A stretch of 14,529 nucleotides of DNA, from NCBI GenBank assembly GCA_900553145.1, contig USCL01000071.1, forward strand, positions 1-14,529, in the 5' to 3' direction. The notes under the pieces are model-generated. The model was not told where the DNA came from. It did no database searches and worked only from the letters and a program-made list of their open reading frames with translations. The position numbers and the translations under genes are program-made. Positions 6,381-14,323 of the stretch are shown here, one piece after another; within the stretch, counting starts at the first letter, position 1; every line of letters starts with the position of its first letter. The stretch is from an uncultured Desulfovibrio sp. GTDB lineage: Bacteria; Desulfobacterota; Desulfovibrionia; Desulfovibrionales; Desulfovibrionaceae.

Positions 6381-7583
6381 ATGAAACAGGTTTTCATCTG
6401 TGATGCGATACGTACCCCCATCGGCCGTTACGGCGGCAGCCTCTCGCAGGTCCGTGCCGACGATCTCGCGGCGATCCCGATCCGCGCGCTCATGGAACGC
6501 AATCCGGGCATGGACTGGAGCGCACTCGACGATGTGATCTATGGAAATGCCACTCAGGCGGGCGAGGACAACCGCGATGTGGCCCGCATGGCCCTCTTGC
6601 TGGCGGGCATCCCCGACTCCGTCCCCGGCGTCACCGTCAACCGGCTGTGCGGCTCGGGCATGCAGGCCGTCGCGGACGCCGCCCGGGTCATCATGACCGG
6701 CGAAGGCTCCGTCCTTGTCGCGGGCGGCTCGGAAAGCATGAGCCGCGCCCCCTTCGTCATGAGCAAGGCCCCGGCGGCCTTCTCCCGCGCTGTGGAGATG
6801 CACGACACCACCCTCGGCTGGCGCTTCGTCAATCCGATCATGAAGAAACTGTACGGCGTGGACGCGCTGGCGCAGACTGCCGAGAACGTAGCCAAGGAAT
6901 ACGGAATCAGCCGTGAATCGCAGGATCGCATGGGGCTGGCCAGTCAGCAGAAAGCCGCAAAGGCGCAGGCCGAGGGTTGCTTCGCGCGCGAAATCTGTCC
7001 GGTGACGATCTCTCAGCGCAAAGGCGACCCCATCATCGTGGACCGGGATGAGCATCCTCGCGCCACCAGTGCTGAGGCCCTCGCCAAGCTCAAGCCCATC
7101 ACCTCCCCGGACGGCACGGTCACGGCGGGCAACGCCTCCGGCATCAACGACGGGGCCTGCGCCTTGTTGGTGACGGACGAGGAGGGTGCGAAAAGGCATG
7201 GCCTCACCCCAAAGGCCCGCATCCTCGGCTCCGCCGTGGCGGGAGTCCCCCCGCGCATCATGGGCATCGGGCCCGCGCCCGCGACCCAAAAACTCCTACC
7301 CCGCCTCGGCCTGACGCTTGACGACATGGACATCATCGAACTGAACGAGGCGTTCGCGGCGCAAGGCGTAGCAGTTATGCGCCTGCTCGGGCTCTCTGAG
7401 GACGATCCCAGGGTGAACCCTTACGGCGGTGCCATCGCGCTCGGCCATCCGCTCGGCATGAGCGGGGCGCGGCTGGTGGCTACCGCCGTTCACCAGCTTG
7501 AGAGGAACAAAGGCCGCTACGCTCTGTGCACCATGTGCATCGGCGTGGGCCAAGGTATCGCTCTAGTCATCGAACGCGTGTGA
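6381..7583 (+). CDS. Thiolase (acetyl-CoA acyltransferase, PcaF/PaaJ-like)
   Basis: A 400-residue thiolase with the full catalytic set: nucleophile Cys90 (NRLCGSGMQAV), His356 (GGAIALGHPLGMSGARL) and Cys386 (CTMCIGVGQG). It cleaves a 3-oxoacyl-CoA with CoA to acetyl-CoA and a shortened acyl-CoA. Length and several stretches (QAGEDNRDVARMALLLAG, TTLGWRFVNPIMKKLYGVDA, GNASGINDGA) follow PcaF/PaaJ 3-oxoadipyl-CoA thiolases of about 400 aa rather than the about 392-aa acetoacetyl-CoA thiolase AtoB. AAGGAG lies nine bases before the ATG. The gene is 27 bp after subunit B and should use its product directly. Whether it prefers acetoacetyl-CoA or 3-oxoadipyl-CoA (giving succinyl-CoA, which could feed the CoA-transferase) is open. 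Confidence 0.93.
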   Translation: MKQVFICDAIRTPIGRYGGSLSQVRADDLAAIPIRALMERNPGMDWSALDDVIYGNATQAGEDNRDVARMALLLAGIPDSVPGVTVNRLCGSGMQAVADAARVIMTGEGSVLVAGGSESMSRAPFVMSKAPAAFSRAVEMHDTTLGWRFVNPIMKKLYGVDALAQTAENVAKEYGISRESQDRMGLASQQKAAKAQAEGCFAREICPVTISQRKGDPIIVDRDEHPRATSAEALAKLKPITSPDGTVTAGNASGINDGACALLVTDEEGAKRHGLTPKARILGSAVAGVPPRIMGIGPAPATQKLLPRLGLTLDDMDIIELNEAFAAQGVAVMRLLGLSEDDPRVNPYGGAIALGHPLGMSGARLVATAVHQLERNKGRYALCTMCIGVGQGIALVIERV

Positions 7584-7591
7584 TGTTCCGC

Positions 7592-7612
7592 GGAACCGGA
7601 CCGTCCGGTTCC
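7592..7612 (+). other. Intercistronic hairpin between the thiolase and permease genes
   Basis: GGAACCGGA (7592-7600), loop CCG, TCCGGTTCC (7604-7612): a perfect 9-bp GC-rich stem beginning eight bases after the thiolase stop. No T run follows, so a true terminator is unlikely; it more probably protects the upstream mRNA or lowers expression of the membrane protein that follows. Confidence 0.5.
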
Positions 7613-7655
7613 CTCTCCTCTCCGGGCTGCCAATAAACCATCGAAGGGGCGCACA

Positions 7656-8999
7656 ATGGACAAGCTGACCATCTTTTTCACCGAATTGATGCGGAAATAC
7701 CTGCCCGAACCGTTCGTCTTCGCACTCAGCCTGACCTTCCTGACCATGATCCTCGCTATATTGATCGAAGGCTGTGGCTTCGTGGATGTCGTAAACAGCT
7801 GGGGCAAAGGTTTCTGGGGGCTTCTCGCCTTCACCACTCAAATGGCGGTCATCCTGGCGATGGGCTACGTGCTGGCCACGGCTCCGTTCACCGAACGGCT
7901 GCTCGACGCAATCACCGGAATGGCACACACGCCCCGGCAGGCCGTCATCGCCGCCACGCTGGTGGGCGGCATCGGCAGTTACCTCAACTGGGGGTTCGGG
8001 CTGGTCATCGGAGGGATCATCGCCAAGAAAATAGCCCTGAACCTCCGGGCCAAAGGCGTGAAGGTCCACTACCCCCTGATCATTGCCTCGGCCTACAGCG
8101 GCTTCACGCTGTACGGGCTCGGCCTCTCGGCGAGCATCCCCGTGCTCGTATCCACACCGGGCCATCCTATGGAGCATCAAATGGGCGTGGTGCCCCTCTC
8201 GGAAACCATTTTTTCCCCGGCCATGCTGGCGGTAACGCTCATCGTACTGATCACCCTGCCCCTCCTCAACGCGGCGCTGCACCCCAAAGAGGAATCCAAA
8301 ATCATCGAGGTGGACCCCAACGTCGACGCCGAAGCGAAGAAAGCCCCATCCATGAACCTTGAAACCACGCTCGCGAGCAAGGTCAACAACAGCCGCATCC
8401 TGAGCCTCGTGGCCTGCGCTCTCGCAGCCGTCTACGTCGTGGACTATTTCGCATCGGGCAGAAGCCTCGACCTGAACCTCGTCAACTTCGTCATCCTGTT
8501 CCTCGGCATCCTGCTGCTCGGTTCGCCGATCAGTTACGTCAACAAGCTGTCGGAAGGCATCCGAACCATTCCCGGCATCATCCTCCAGTACCCCTTCTAC
8601 GCGGGCATCATGGCGATCATGGATCACTCCGGGCTCGTGGTAAGCATCTCCAGGCTGTTCACGGATGTCGCCACAGCCGAAACCCTGCCTTTCTTCGGGC
8701 TGGTCAGCTCTTTCTTCATCAACTTCTTCGCGCCGTCCGCGGGCGGGCACTGGGTCATCCAAGGGCCGTTCATGATGGACGCGGCCATCGCCCTGAAAAG
8801 TTCGCTGGCCCACAATGCTATGGCCGTCATGCTCGGCAACGCATGGAACGATCTCGTGCAGCCCTTCTGGATCCTGCCCGCGCTGGCGATCTCCCGGCTC
8901 AAGCTCAAGGACATCATGGGCTACACCGTGGTCATGATGTTCTGGATCGGCGCGATCTACATGACCGCCGTGCTTCTCTGGGGGTATCTCGGACACTGA
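7656..8999 (+). CDS. atoE: Short-chain fatty acid permease (AtoE family)
   Basis: A 447-residue polytopic membrane protein of the short-chain fatty acid transporter family (E. coli AtoE, 440 aa). Hydrophobic segments run through the whole chain with one hydrophilic loop near residues 209-245. Family landmarks are the YLPEPFVFALSLTFLT start, GSYLNWGFGLVIGGIIAKKI, and the conserved INFFAPSAGGHWVIQGP (INFFAPSGGGQW in AtoE from memory) followed by a C-terminal NDLVQPFW motif. It presumably imports a small monocarboxylate, or an acylated or hydroxylated one, across the inner membrane by secondary transport. GAAGGGG lies upstream of the ATG. Its place in the middle of the operon makes it the supplier of the substrate; family members have little tested substrate breadth. 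Confidence 0.92.
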   Translation: MDKLTIFFTELMRKYLPEPFVFALSLTFLTMILAILIEGCGFVDVVNSWGKGFWGLLAFTTQMAVILAMGYVLATAPFTERLLDAITGMAHTPRQAVIAATLVGGIGSYLNWGFGLVIGGIIAKKIALNLRAKGVKVHYPLIIASAYSGFTLYGLGLSASIPVLVSTPGHPMEHQMGVVPLSETIFSPAMLAVTLIVLITLPLLNAALHPKEESKIIEVDPNVDAEAKKAPSMNLETTLASKVNNSRILSLVACALAAVYVVDYFASGRSLDLNLVNFVILFLGILLLGSPISYVNKLSEGIRTIPGIILQYPFYAGIMAIMDHSGLVVSISRLFTDVATAETLPFFGLVSSFFINFFAPSAGGHWVIQGPFMMDAAIALKSSLAHNAMAVMLGNAWNDLVQPFWILPALAISRLKLKDIMGYTVVMMFWIGAIYMTAVLLWGYLGH

Positions 9000-9031
9000 T
9001 TTTCCGTCAACGACAGCATAGGGGAACCATC

Positions 9032-10165
9032 ATGAACACCTGCGATATGATCATCAAGAACGGCATACTTATCGATCCCGCCACGGGACGGGAAACCCTC
9101 GGAGAGTTGCACATCCGGGACGGCCTGATCGTCGAGCCCACCGAAGGCGCGACCGCCAAATACATGCTGGACGCGGCGGGCATGTACGTCCTGCCCGGCC
9201 TCATCGACTTCCACGCGCACGTCTACCGGGGCGGCTCGGACCTTTCCGTCGATCCGGCCACCATGCCCGCACAAGGCGTGACCACTGTTGTGGATGCGGG
9301 CACGGCGGGGACCGGCACCATGCCCGGCCTGCTCGCCGAAATGGCCTCCGCCCCCCTGCGCATGAAAGCCTTCGTCAACATCACGCCCACGGGCCTCGCC
9401 ACATTCCGGGCCCACGAGCCCATCCGACCGGAAACCTTCGACGTGCCCCGTCTGCGCGGTCTCTTCCGCGAACACGCGGATCAAATCCTCGGCATCAAAT
9501 TCATGGCGGGCCGGGAACGCATCGACGATCTAGCCCCACTCGACATCACGCTGGACATCGCATCCGAACTCGGCGTGCCCGTGGTAGTCCACTGCACCAA
9601 CCCTCCCACAGGCACAGGAGAGATCGCCCGACGTCTGCGCAAGAGCGACGTGTTCGCCCACTGCTTCCACGGCAAGGGGCCGAATATCCTCGGAGAAGAC
9701 GGGCGTGTGCTCCCCGAAGTGCGTAAGGCCCGCGAGCGCGGTGTGATCATGGACGCCAGCAACGGCAGTGCGCACTTTTCCTTCCGGGTTGCGGAAGCGG
9801 CCCTCCGGGAAGGCTTCCTCCCCGACGTCATCGCCACGGACCTGACCATGATCACTCTGTTCGCCGAGCCGGTGCGCAGCCTGCCCCACCTCATGTCCAA
9901 GTACCTCAACATGGGCCTGTCTCTCATGGACGTGACCCGCTGCTGCACATCCACCCCGGCGGCCCTGTGCCGGATGGAAGGGCGCATCGGCACGTTGCGG
10001 CCCGGAGCCTTCGCCGATGTGACCGTGCTCCGGGAAACGGAACGCCGCACCGTCTTTTACGACACGGACGGAGAAAGCCGCGTCGGCGAGCGTTGCCTGA
10101 TCCCCCACCTGACCGTCATCCGGGGAATCCCGGCGTTCCGCAGCCCGGATATGCCTTCCCTTTGA
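9032..10165 (+). CDS. COG3964 amidohydrolase-superfamily metallo-hydrolase (dihydroorotase-like)
   Basis: A 377-residue cytoplasmic hydrolase of the amidohydrolase superfamily. The binuclear metal ligands are all visible: H61 and H63 (DFHAHVYRGG), carboxylated Lys156 (GIKFMAGRE), H187 (VVVHCTNPP), H210 or H213 (FAHCFHGKGP) and Asp270 (VIATDLTM). The FHAHVYRGG and CFHGKG forms are those of COG3964, often mis-annotated as dihydroorotase. The characterised member Atu3266 of Agrobacterium hydrolyses acetyl-(R)-mandelate and related alpha-acetyl carboxylates, and other members act on acylated amino or hydroxy acids. The ATG at 9032 follows AGGGG; a longer frame from 8843 overlaps the permease gene and is rejected. 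In this operon it likely strips an acyl group from an imported compound and so exposes a hydroxy (or amino) acid for the next enzymes. The exact substrate is unknown. Confidence 0.88.
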   Translation: MNTCDMIIKNGILIDPATGRETLGELHIRDGLIVEPTEGATAKYMLDAAGMYVLPGLIDFHAHVYRGGSDLSVDPATMPAQGVTTVVDAGTAGTGTMPGLLAEMASAPLRMKAFVNITPTGLATFRAHEPIRPETFDVPRLRGLFREHADQILGIKFMAGRERIDDLAPLDITLDIASELGVPVVVHCTNPPTGTGEIARRLRKSDVFAHCFHGKGPNILGEDGRVLPEVRKARERGVIMDASNGSAHFSFRVAEAALREGFLPDVIATDLTMITLFAEPVRSLPHLMSKYLNMGLSLMDVTRCCTSTPAALCRMEGRIGTLRPGAFADVTVLRETERRTVFYDTDGESRVGERCLIPHLTVIRGIPAFRSPDMPSL

Positions 10166-10215
10166 GCCGTCCATCGTCCCGAAAAAGACGCGTCACCCCA
10201 ACAAAGGAGTTTTCG

Positions 10216-11268
10216 ATGAAAGCCGTTATGAAATACGCCCGCGAGAACGGCGCAGTCGGCGTCTTCGACATCGATCCGCCGGCGGCACCCAAAGACGACG
10301 AGGTGCTGGTCAAGATCCACAGTGCCGCCCTGTGCGGCAGCGATCTCCACGCCTACGAATACATCGAGTCCTACCGCTCGTTCATGACCGTGCCTGTGGT
10401 GCTGGGACACGAGGGCAGCGGCGTGGTGGAGGCCGTGGGGAGCAAGGTCACGACGTTCAAGCCCGGGGATCGGGTCATGGGCGAATCCAACATCTACTGC
10501 GGCGTGTGCCACAACTGCCACCTCGGCATGACCAACATCTGCGACGCCAACCTGATGCGCGGCCTGACCACGCCCGGCGTCATGCGCGAATATGTCACAT
10601 TCGCGGAACGCAACCTTCACAGCGTTCCGGATTCACTGAGTTTCGACGAGGGCGCGGCAGCACAGGCCGTGACCGTCAGCGCTCACGGCGTGCTCGGCCG
10701 CATCTCCATCCGGCCCGGCGACGCCGTACTGGTTTCCGGAGTGGGCATCATCGGCATCGCGGCGGCACAGCTCGCACGGGCCTGCGGCGGGGCTGTAATC
10801 CTCTCGGGCACCGATGCCGACGAGGCCACGCGCGTCCCGGTGGTCAGGGGCATGGGCTTCGACGTGATCAACTGCCAGAAGGAAAACGTTACGGAGGGCT
10901 TCGTGCGGCGCACAGGACGGAAAGCCGACTTCGCCATCGAATGCTCGGGCGCGGCCCCGGCCCTGCTCGGGGCTCTCGACGCCACCCGGAAGGGCGGTTC
11001 CGTGCTCATACTCGGTCTGCCCAACAGTGACGTCACGTTCCCTCTCGCCAAGGCCGTGCGCAACGAGATCAACATCATCACCAGCTACACCTCTTCTTGG
11101 GGCGATTACGAAAAAACCCTGTCCCTGCTGGGTTCCGGCACCCTGTCCATTGCACCGTTGCTCAAAGCGTATGCGCTGGACGGGGCCTCCACAGCCTTTG
11201 AGGATGCCGTGAAGAAAACCGTGGTCAAGCCGGTCCTGCGCTTCACGGACGGCGGGGAGGCACAATGA
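10216..11268 (+). CDS. Zinc-dependent medium-chain alcohol dehydrogenase
   Basis: A 350-residue MDR-superfamily enzyme that oxidises an alcohol to a ketone or aldehyde with NAD(P). Catalytic zinc ligands are Cys40 (LCGSDLH) and His65-Glu66 (LGHEGSGVVEAVG); the structural zinc site has the classic C-x2-C-x2-C-x7-C pattern (C95, C98, C101, C109). The Rossmann glycine motif is G175-x-G177-xx-G180 (SGVGIIG). The second strand ends LSGTD, so NAD versus NADP preference is unclear. AAAGGAG precedes the ATG at 10216. It overlaps the next dehydrogenase gene by four bases, so the two are made together. It resembles sorbitol/threonine dehydrogenase-type MDRs in layout, but the context suggests a hydroxy acid or hydroxy ketone released by the hydrolase encoded just upstream. 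Confidence 0.9.
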   Translation: MKAVMKYARENGAVGVFDIDPPAAPKDDEVLVKIHSAALCGSDLHAYEYIESYRSFMTVPVVLGHEGSGVVEAVGSKVTTFKPGDRVMGESNIYCGVCHNCHLGMTNICDANLMRGLTTPGVMREYVTFAERNLHSVPDSLSFDEGAAAQAVTVSAHGVLGRISIRPGDAVLVSGVGIIGIAAAQLARACGGAVILSGTDADEATRVPVVRGMGFDVINCQKENVTEGFVRRTGRKADFAIECSGAAPALLGALDATRKGGSVLILGLPNSDVTFPLAKAVRNEINIITSYTSSWGDYEKTLSLLGSGTLSIAPLLKAYALDGASTAFEDAVKKTVVKPVLRFTDGGEAQ

Positions 11269-12206
11269 ACGCCTTCCGCCGCATCGCCGTCATCGGTTCG
11301 GGGATCATGGGCCACGGCATCGCCCTCGTCTGCGCACGGGGCGGCGCGTCCGTAACACTCGTGGACGTCAGCCCCGACGCCCTGAACCAGGCTAAAACGA
11401 AGCTACACGCCGCCATGCGCCAACTCGCGGACAACGGGCTGGCCCTAGAGGATGACGTGGAGCCCGTACTGGGGCGCATCGCCTTCTCTACGGACATGGC
11501 TGCAGGGGTGCGGGACGCGGAGCTGGTCTTCGAGGCCGTGCCTGAACGGCTGCCCCTGAAGCGCGCGGTCTACGGACAGCTCGAAACATGCTGCGGCCCG
11601 GACGCGATCTTCGCCAGCAATACCTCGGGCATCCCCATCAACACGCTTGCGGCACTGACCGGGCGGCCCGAACGGTTCGTGGGTACGCACTTCTTCATGC
11701 CAGCGCACCTGATCCCACTGGTGGAGGTGGTGCGCGGCGATCAGACCCGCGCCGACGTCGTCAGCGCCGTGATGGCATTCCTGTCCGGGGCGGGCAAATC
11801 ACCGGTGCATGTACGCCGCGACATCCCCGGCTTCATCGGCAATCGCCTCCAGCATGCCCTCGCCCGCGAGGCCATGTCGCTGGTGCAGCAGGGCGTCGCC
11901 AGCGCCGAGGACGTGGACACCGTGGTCAAAACCAGCCTCGCCGTCCGGCTCCTGTTCACCGGACCGATTGAGCAGCGCGACTTCAACGGGCTGGATACCC
12001 ACCTCTCCATCGCCGAATACCTCTACCCCCTTTTGGAAGACACGAAGAAACCTCTGCCGCTGCTCGCAGACCGCGTCGCCGCCGGAGATCTCGGTATAAA
12101 AACCGGCAAGGGGTTCTTTAATTGGACGGGCAAGGACGTCGTTGCCGTGCAGGATGCCAAAAACCAGCATCTGATCGACGTGCTTAAATTGCTTGCCGCA
12201 GACTGA
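11265..12206 (+). CDS. 3-hydroxyacyl-CoA dehydrogenase (3-hydroxybutyryl-CoA/PaaH type)
   Basis: A 313-residue NAD-dependent enzyme that interconverts 3-hydroxyacyl-CoA and 3-oxoacyl-CoA. The N-terminal Rossmann fold has G11-x-G13-xx-G16 (VIGSGIMGHGIA) and Asp34 for NAD. The expected catalytic set is S121 (SNTSG), H142 (GTHFF), E154 (PLVEVV) and N193 (PGFIGNRLQ). The C-terminal helical domain ends with the usual LGIKTGKGFFNW. Where the family normally reads HFFNP this protein has HFFMP (Met145). The stop of the dehydrogenase gene before it overlaps its ATG, with GGGGAGG upstream. It is the last gene of the operon and is followed by hairpins. It would feed the thiolase with 3-oxoacyl-CoA, either from straight-chain 3-hydroxyacyl-CoA or from a dicarboxylic analogue. 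Confidence 0.92.
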   Translation: MNAFRRIAVIGSGIMGHGIALVCARGGASVTLVDVSPDALNQAKTKLHAAMRQLADNGLALEDDVEPVLGRIAFSTDMAAGVRDAELVFEAVPERLPLKRAVYGQLETCCGPDAIFASNTSGIPINTLAALTGRPERFVGTHFFMPAHLIPLVEVVRGDQTRADVVSAVMAFLSGAGKSPVHVRRDIPGFIGNRLQHALAREAMSLVQQGVASAEDVDTVVKTSLAVRLLFTGPIEQRDFNGLDTHLSIAEYLYPLLEDTKKPLPLLADRVAAGDLGIKTGKGFFNWTGKDVVAVQDAKNQHLIDVLKLLAAD

Positions 12207-12218
12207 TCCTTTTCCAGA

Positions 12219-12239
12219 GCGCCGCTCCCCCAGCGGCGC
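12219..12239 (+). terminator. Terminal hairpin of the seven-gene operon
   Basis: GCGCCGCT (12219-12226), five C's, AGCGGCGC (12232-12239): a perfect 8-bp GC stem 13 bases after the last stop codon. The following sequence (CTTCCCC) is only pyrimidine-rich, so termination efficiency is uncertain. Confidence 0.55.
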
Positions 12240-12249
12240 CTTCCCCAAA

Positions 12250-12288
12250 AAAGGATGGGGTGGCCACTCCCCCGCCGCTCCATCCTTT
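12250..12288 (-). terminator. Rho-independent terminator of the sigma-54 activator gene
   Basis: AAAGGATGG and CCATCCTTT (12250-12258 and 12280-12288) form a perfect 9-bp stem around a 21-nt loop. Read on the minus strand the stem is followed directly by a T run (CCATCCTTTTTT). It lies 23 bp past the activator stop codon and faces the operon's terminal hairpin, so the two genes end back to back. Confidence 0.7.
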
Positions 12289-12311
12289 CCCATCGATTCC
12301 ACCTTTCCCGA

Positions 12312-14207
12312 TTACTCGATGGCGTAACGTCCCATCTTCCGAAACAGCGTCGTTCTGTTGATGCCCAAAAGCTTCGCGGCCTCCCCACGGCGTCCGCCGC
12401 AGCGCCGCAGCGCGTCCCGGATCTGTTCCCGCTCCTCCCTTTGCTCCGTGCTTAGAGACGGCCCGGAAGACGTTCCGTCGAGTGAGGCCCATTCCATCTG
12501 AGGCGCCAGCAGCGCCTCCACGTCCACCCCCTCGCCCGCCGAGAGCGCATAGCGCTCCATGACGTTTTGGAGCTCGCGCACGTTGCCGGGCCACGGATAC
12601 GCCTCCAACTGCCGAATGTCGCGTTGCCGCAATTCGGGTATCCGGCCCCCCGAGCCGGAATGGAGAAAATGCCGCGCCAACACCGCGACGTCGCCTTCCC
12701 GATCACGCAGGGCCGGAATAAACAGTGGCAATACATTAAGGCGGTAGTACAAATCCTTGCGGAACCGGCCCTGCTCTACCATCTGCCACAAATTTCTGTT
12801 GGTCGCCGTGATAATGCGGATGTCCACGGGGATCATCTTGCTGCCGCCGAGACGCATGACGCTGTGTTCCTGAAGCACACGCAGAAGGCGAAGCTGCGCG
12901 TGCTTGTTGAGTTCGGATATCTCGTCCAGAAAAAGGGTGCCCTGATGGGCCAACTCGAATACGCCGGGCTTACCTTTGCGCATGGCCCCGGTGAACGCTC
13001 CCTCCTCGTAGCCGAACAGTTCCGACTCCAACAACGAAGACGGCAGGGCTGCGCAATTCAACGGGATAAAAGGCCCCTGCCGCCGCGCTCCAGCTTTATG
13101 GATTGCTTGAGCGAACAGCTCCTTACCCGTACCGGTTTCTCCGGCAATGAGTACAGCTCCAGAACTGGCGGCGTATCCGTCGGCGATGTGTTTGGCCCGT
13201 GCTATCTGGGGTGACTCTCCAACGATGGAGGAAAAATCGTATCGGGTGACAAACCCTTCGGAATGGAGGTTTTTGCGGGTAGCGGCCCCGAGCTCTGTGA
13301 CGCGTTCGGCTGGCTGAAAGGTGATGACTGCGCCCCGGACAACCTGCCCGACGAGGGATGGCGTAGCGTCAAGCACCAACGGCCCCCGCGCGGTGTGCAG
13401 AAACAGGCTCCGCAAGGATTCGCCCTGGCCAAGGCAATGGGTGAGATCCAGTTCCGGAAGTACGCCGTGCACAGGCATTCCCCGCTCAATGGACGGTACA
13501 CCTAGAATATCGTGTGCCGCCGGATTGGCAATCTGAATGCCACCCCCCACGTCAGTCACGAGCACGCCGTTGTACAGCGTATCCACTACAATGCGAAAAT
13601 TTTCCGCATAAGTCTTCTCCAGCTTCCGGGCATAGGCCACCTGGGCAGCTTCCTGCAGGGCGGTTCGCAGTGCCACCGGGCCGGAATCCATGAGCACACA
13701 GGGAAATCGCCTCTTGTTGGCAAACACAGTGACGATGGTCCCAGCGATGATCACGTCCATTTGTTCGGCAATGGCCCGATCAACCATCAGGGAGAGGTAT
13801 TCCTCATCCTCTGTCACCGGATAGATGCGTAGATCGAAGTTGAGATAATGGGCGAACGACTCGATGTTCACTTGGTCGGAAGGCATGATGAATAGCCCCA
13901 CACGGGGTTTGGCGAGTCCTGTGAGCTCTTGTACTTGATGCAGGGCTTGCGCCATATCCTGAAGGCTGATCGGGATGGAGACGTTGGGCGTATGCAGTTC
14001 CGACTCGATGAGCGCAGCGGTGCTGCGCCGTGAAATCAGCACCTCTATTCCTTCCTCCACAAGCCGCTTTGCCGTGGACAATCCCTCGAAATGATTGCCG
14101 ACCCGGAACACTACTTTGTCGGCCATTCCGAGTTCCCGCGCCACGTTTTCGGCACGATGGGCCACTTCAACAGTAGGTGCGATGAAACCTATGGATGCCG
14201 TTGCCAC
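12312..14207 (-). CDS. PrpR-type sigma-54-dependent transcriptional activator
   Basis: A 631-residue enhancer-binding protein. Domains: PrpR_N sensor (about 4-190, similar to the propionate regulator, which binds a small acid or ester), PAS-like (about 204-300), AAA+ ATPase and Fis-type HTH. In the ATPase are Walker A GETGTGKE (356-363), the sigma-54 contact loop GAFTGA (403-408), Walker B LFLDEI (425-430), ATNR (468-471) and WPGNVREL (539-546); the HTH is at 595-627 (EAAKLLGINRTTLFRKM). I chose GTG at 14207 because GGGGAGG lies just before it and the PrpR_N fold begins immediately after; a longer frame from ATG 14315 has no family match in its extra part. It lies convergent to the operon, whose promoter is of the sigma-54 class, so it is the likely activator, responding to the substrate or its CoA intermediate. 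Confidence 0.93.
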   Translation of the reverse strand: MATASIGFIAPTVEVAHRAENVARELGMADKVVFRVGNHFEGLSTAKRLVEEGIEVLISRRSTAALIESELHTPNVSIPISLQDMAQALHQVQELTGLAKPRVGLFIMPSDQVNIESFAHYLNFDLRIYPVTEDEEYLSLMVDRAIAEQMDVIIAGTIVTVFANKRRFPCVLMDSGPVALRTALQEAAQVAYARKLEKTYAENFRIVVDTLYNGVLVTDVGGGIQIANPAAHDILGVPSIERGMPVHGVLPELDLTHCLGQGESLRSLFLHTARGPLVLDATPSLVGQVVRGAVITFQPAERVTELGAATRKNLHSEGFVTRYDFSSIVGESPQIARAKHIADGYAASSGAVLIAGETGTGKELFAQAIHKAGARRQGPFIPLNCAALPSSLLESELFGYEEGAFTGAMRKGKPGVFELAHQGTLFLDEISELNKHAQLRLLRVLQEHSVMRLGGSKMIPVDIRIITATNRNLWQMVEQGRFRKDLYYRLNVLPLFIPALRDREGDVAVLARHFLHSGSGGRIPELRQRDIRQLEAYPWPGNVRELQNVMERYALSAGEGVDVEALLAPQMEWASLDGTSSGPSLSTEQREEREQIRDALRRCGGRRGEAAKLLGINRTTLFRKMGRYAIE

Positions 14208-14227
14208 AACACCTCCCCTCCTCAAAT

Positions 14228-14256
14228 GAAATATTTTGTAACAGGCTTTCTGTAAA
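14228..14256 (-). promoter_or_regulatory. Weak candidate promoter for the activator gene
   Basis: On the minus strand TTTACA (14251-14256, five of six matches to -35) and TATTTC (14228-14233, three of six) are 17 bases apart, 20 bp upstream of the GTG start. The -10 is poor, so the gene may instead be read through from the antitoxin gene. Confidence 0.25.
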
Positions 14257-14323
14257 GATAATTTTCGGAGATGACCTGCATGAACTCCTGCCCTTTTCTC
14301 CTTTCCAAAAGGCAAGCTTCATA

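Noticed and set aside
5685..7289. 534-codon minus-strand open frame opposite the CoA-transferase B and thiolase genes
   Set aside because: No recognisable protein; the opposite strand carries two genes with full catalytic motifs, so this is a compositional shadow.
7563..8996. 477-codon minus-strand open frame opposite the permease gene
   Set aside because: Asp/Glu/His/Gly-rich antisense of a hydrophobic protein, no domain and no ribosome site.
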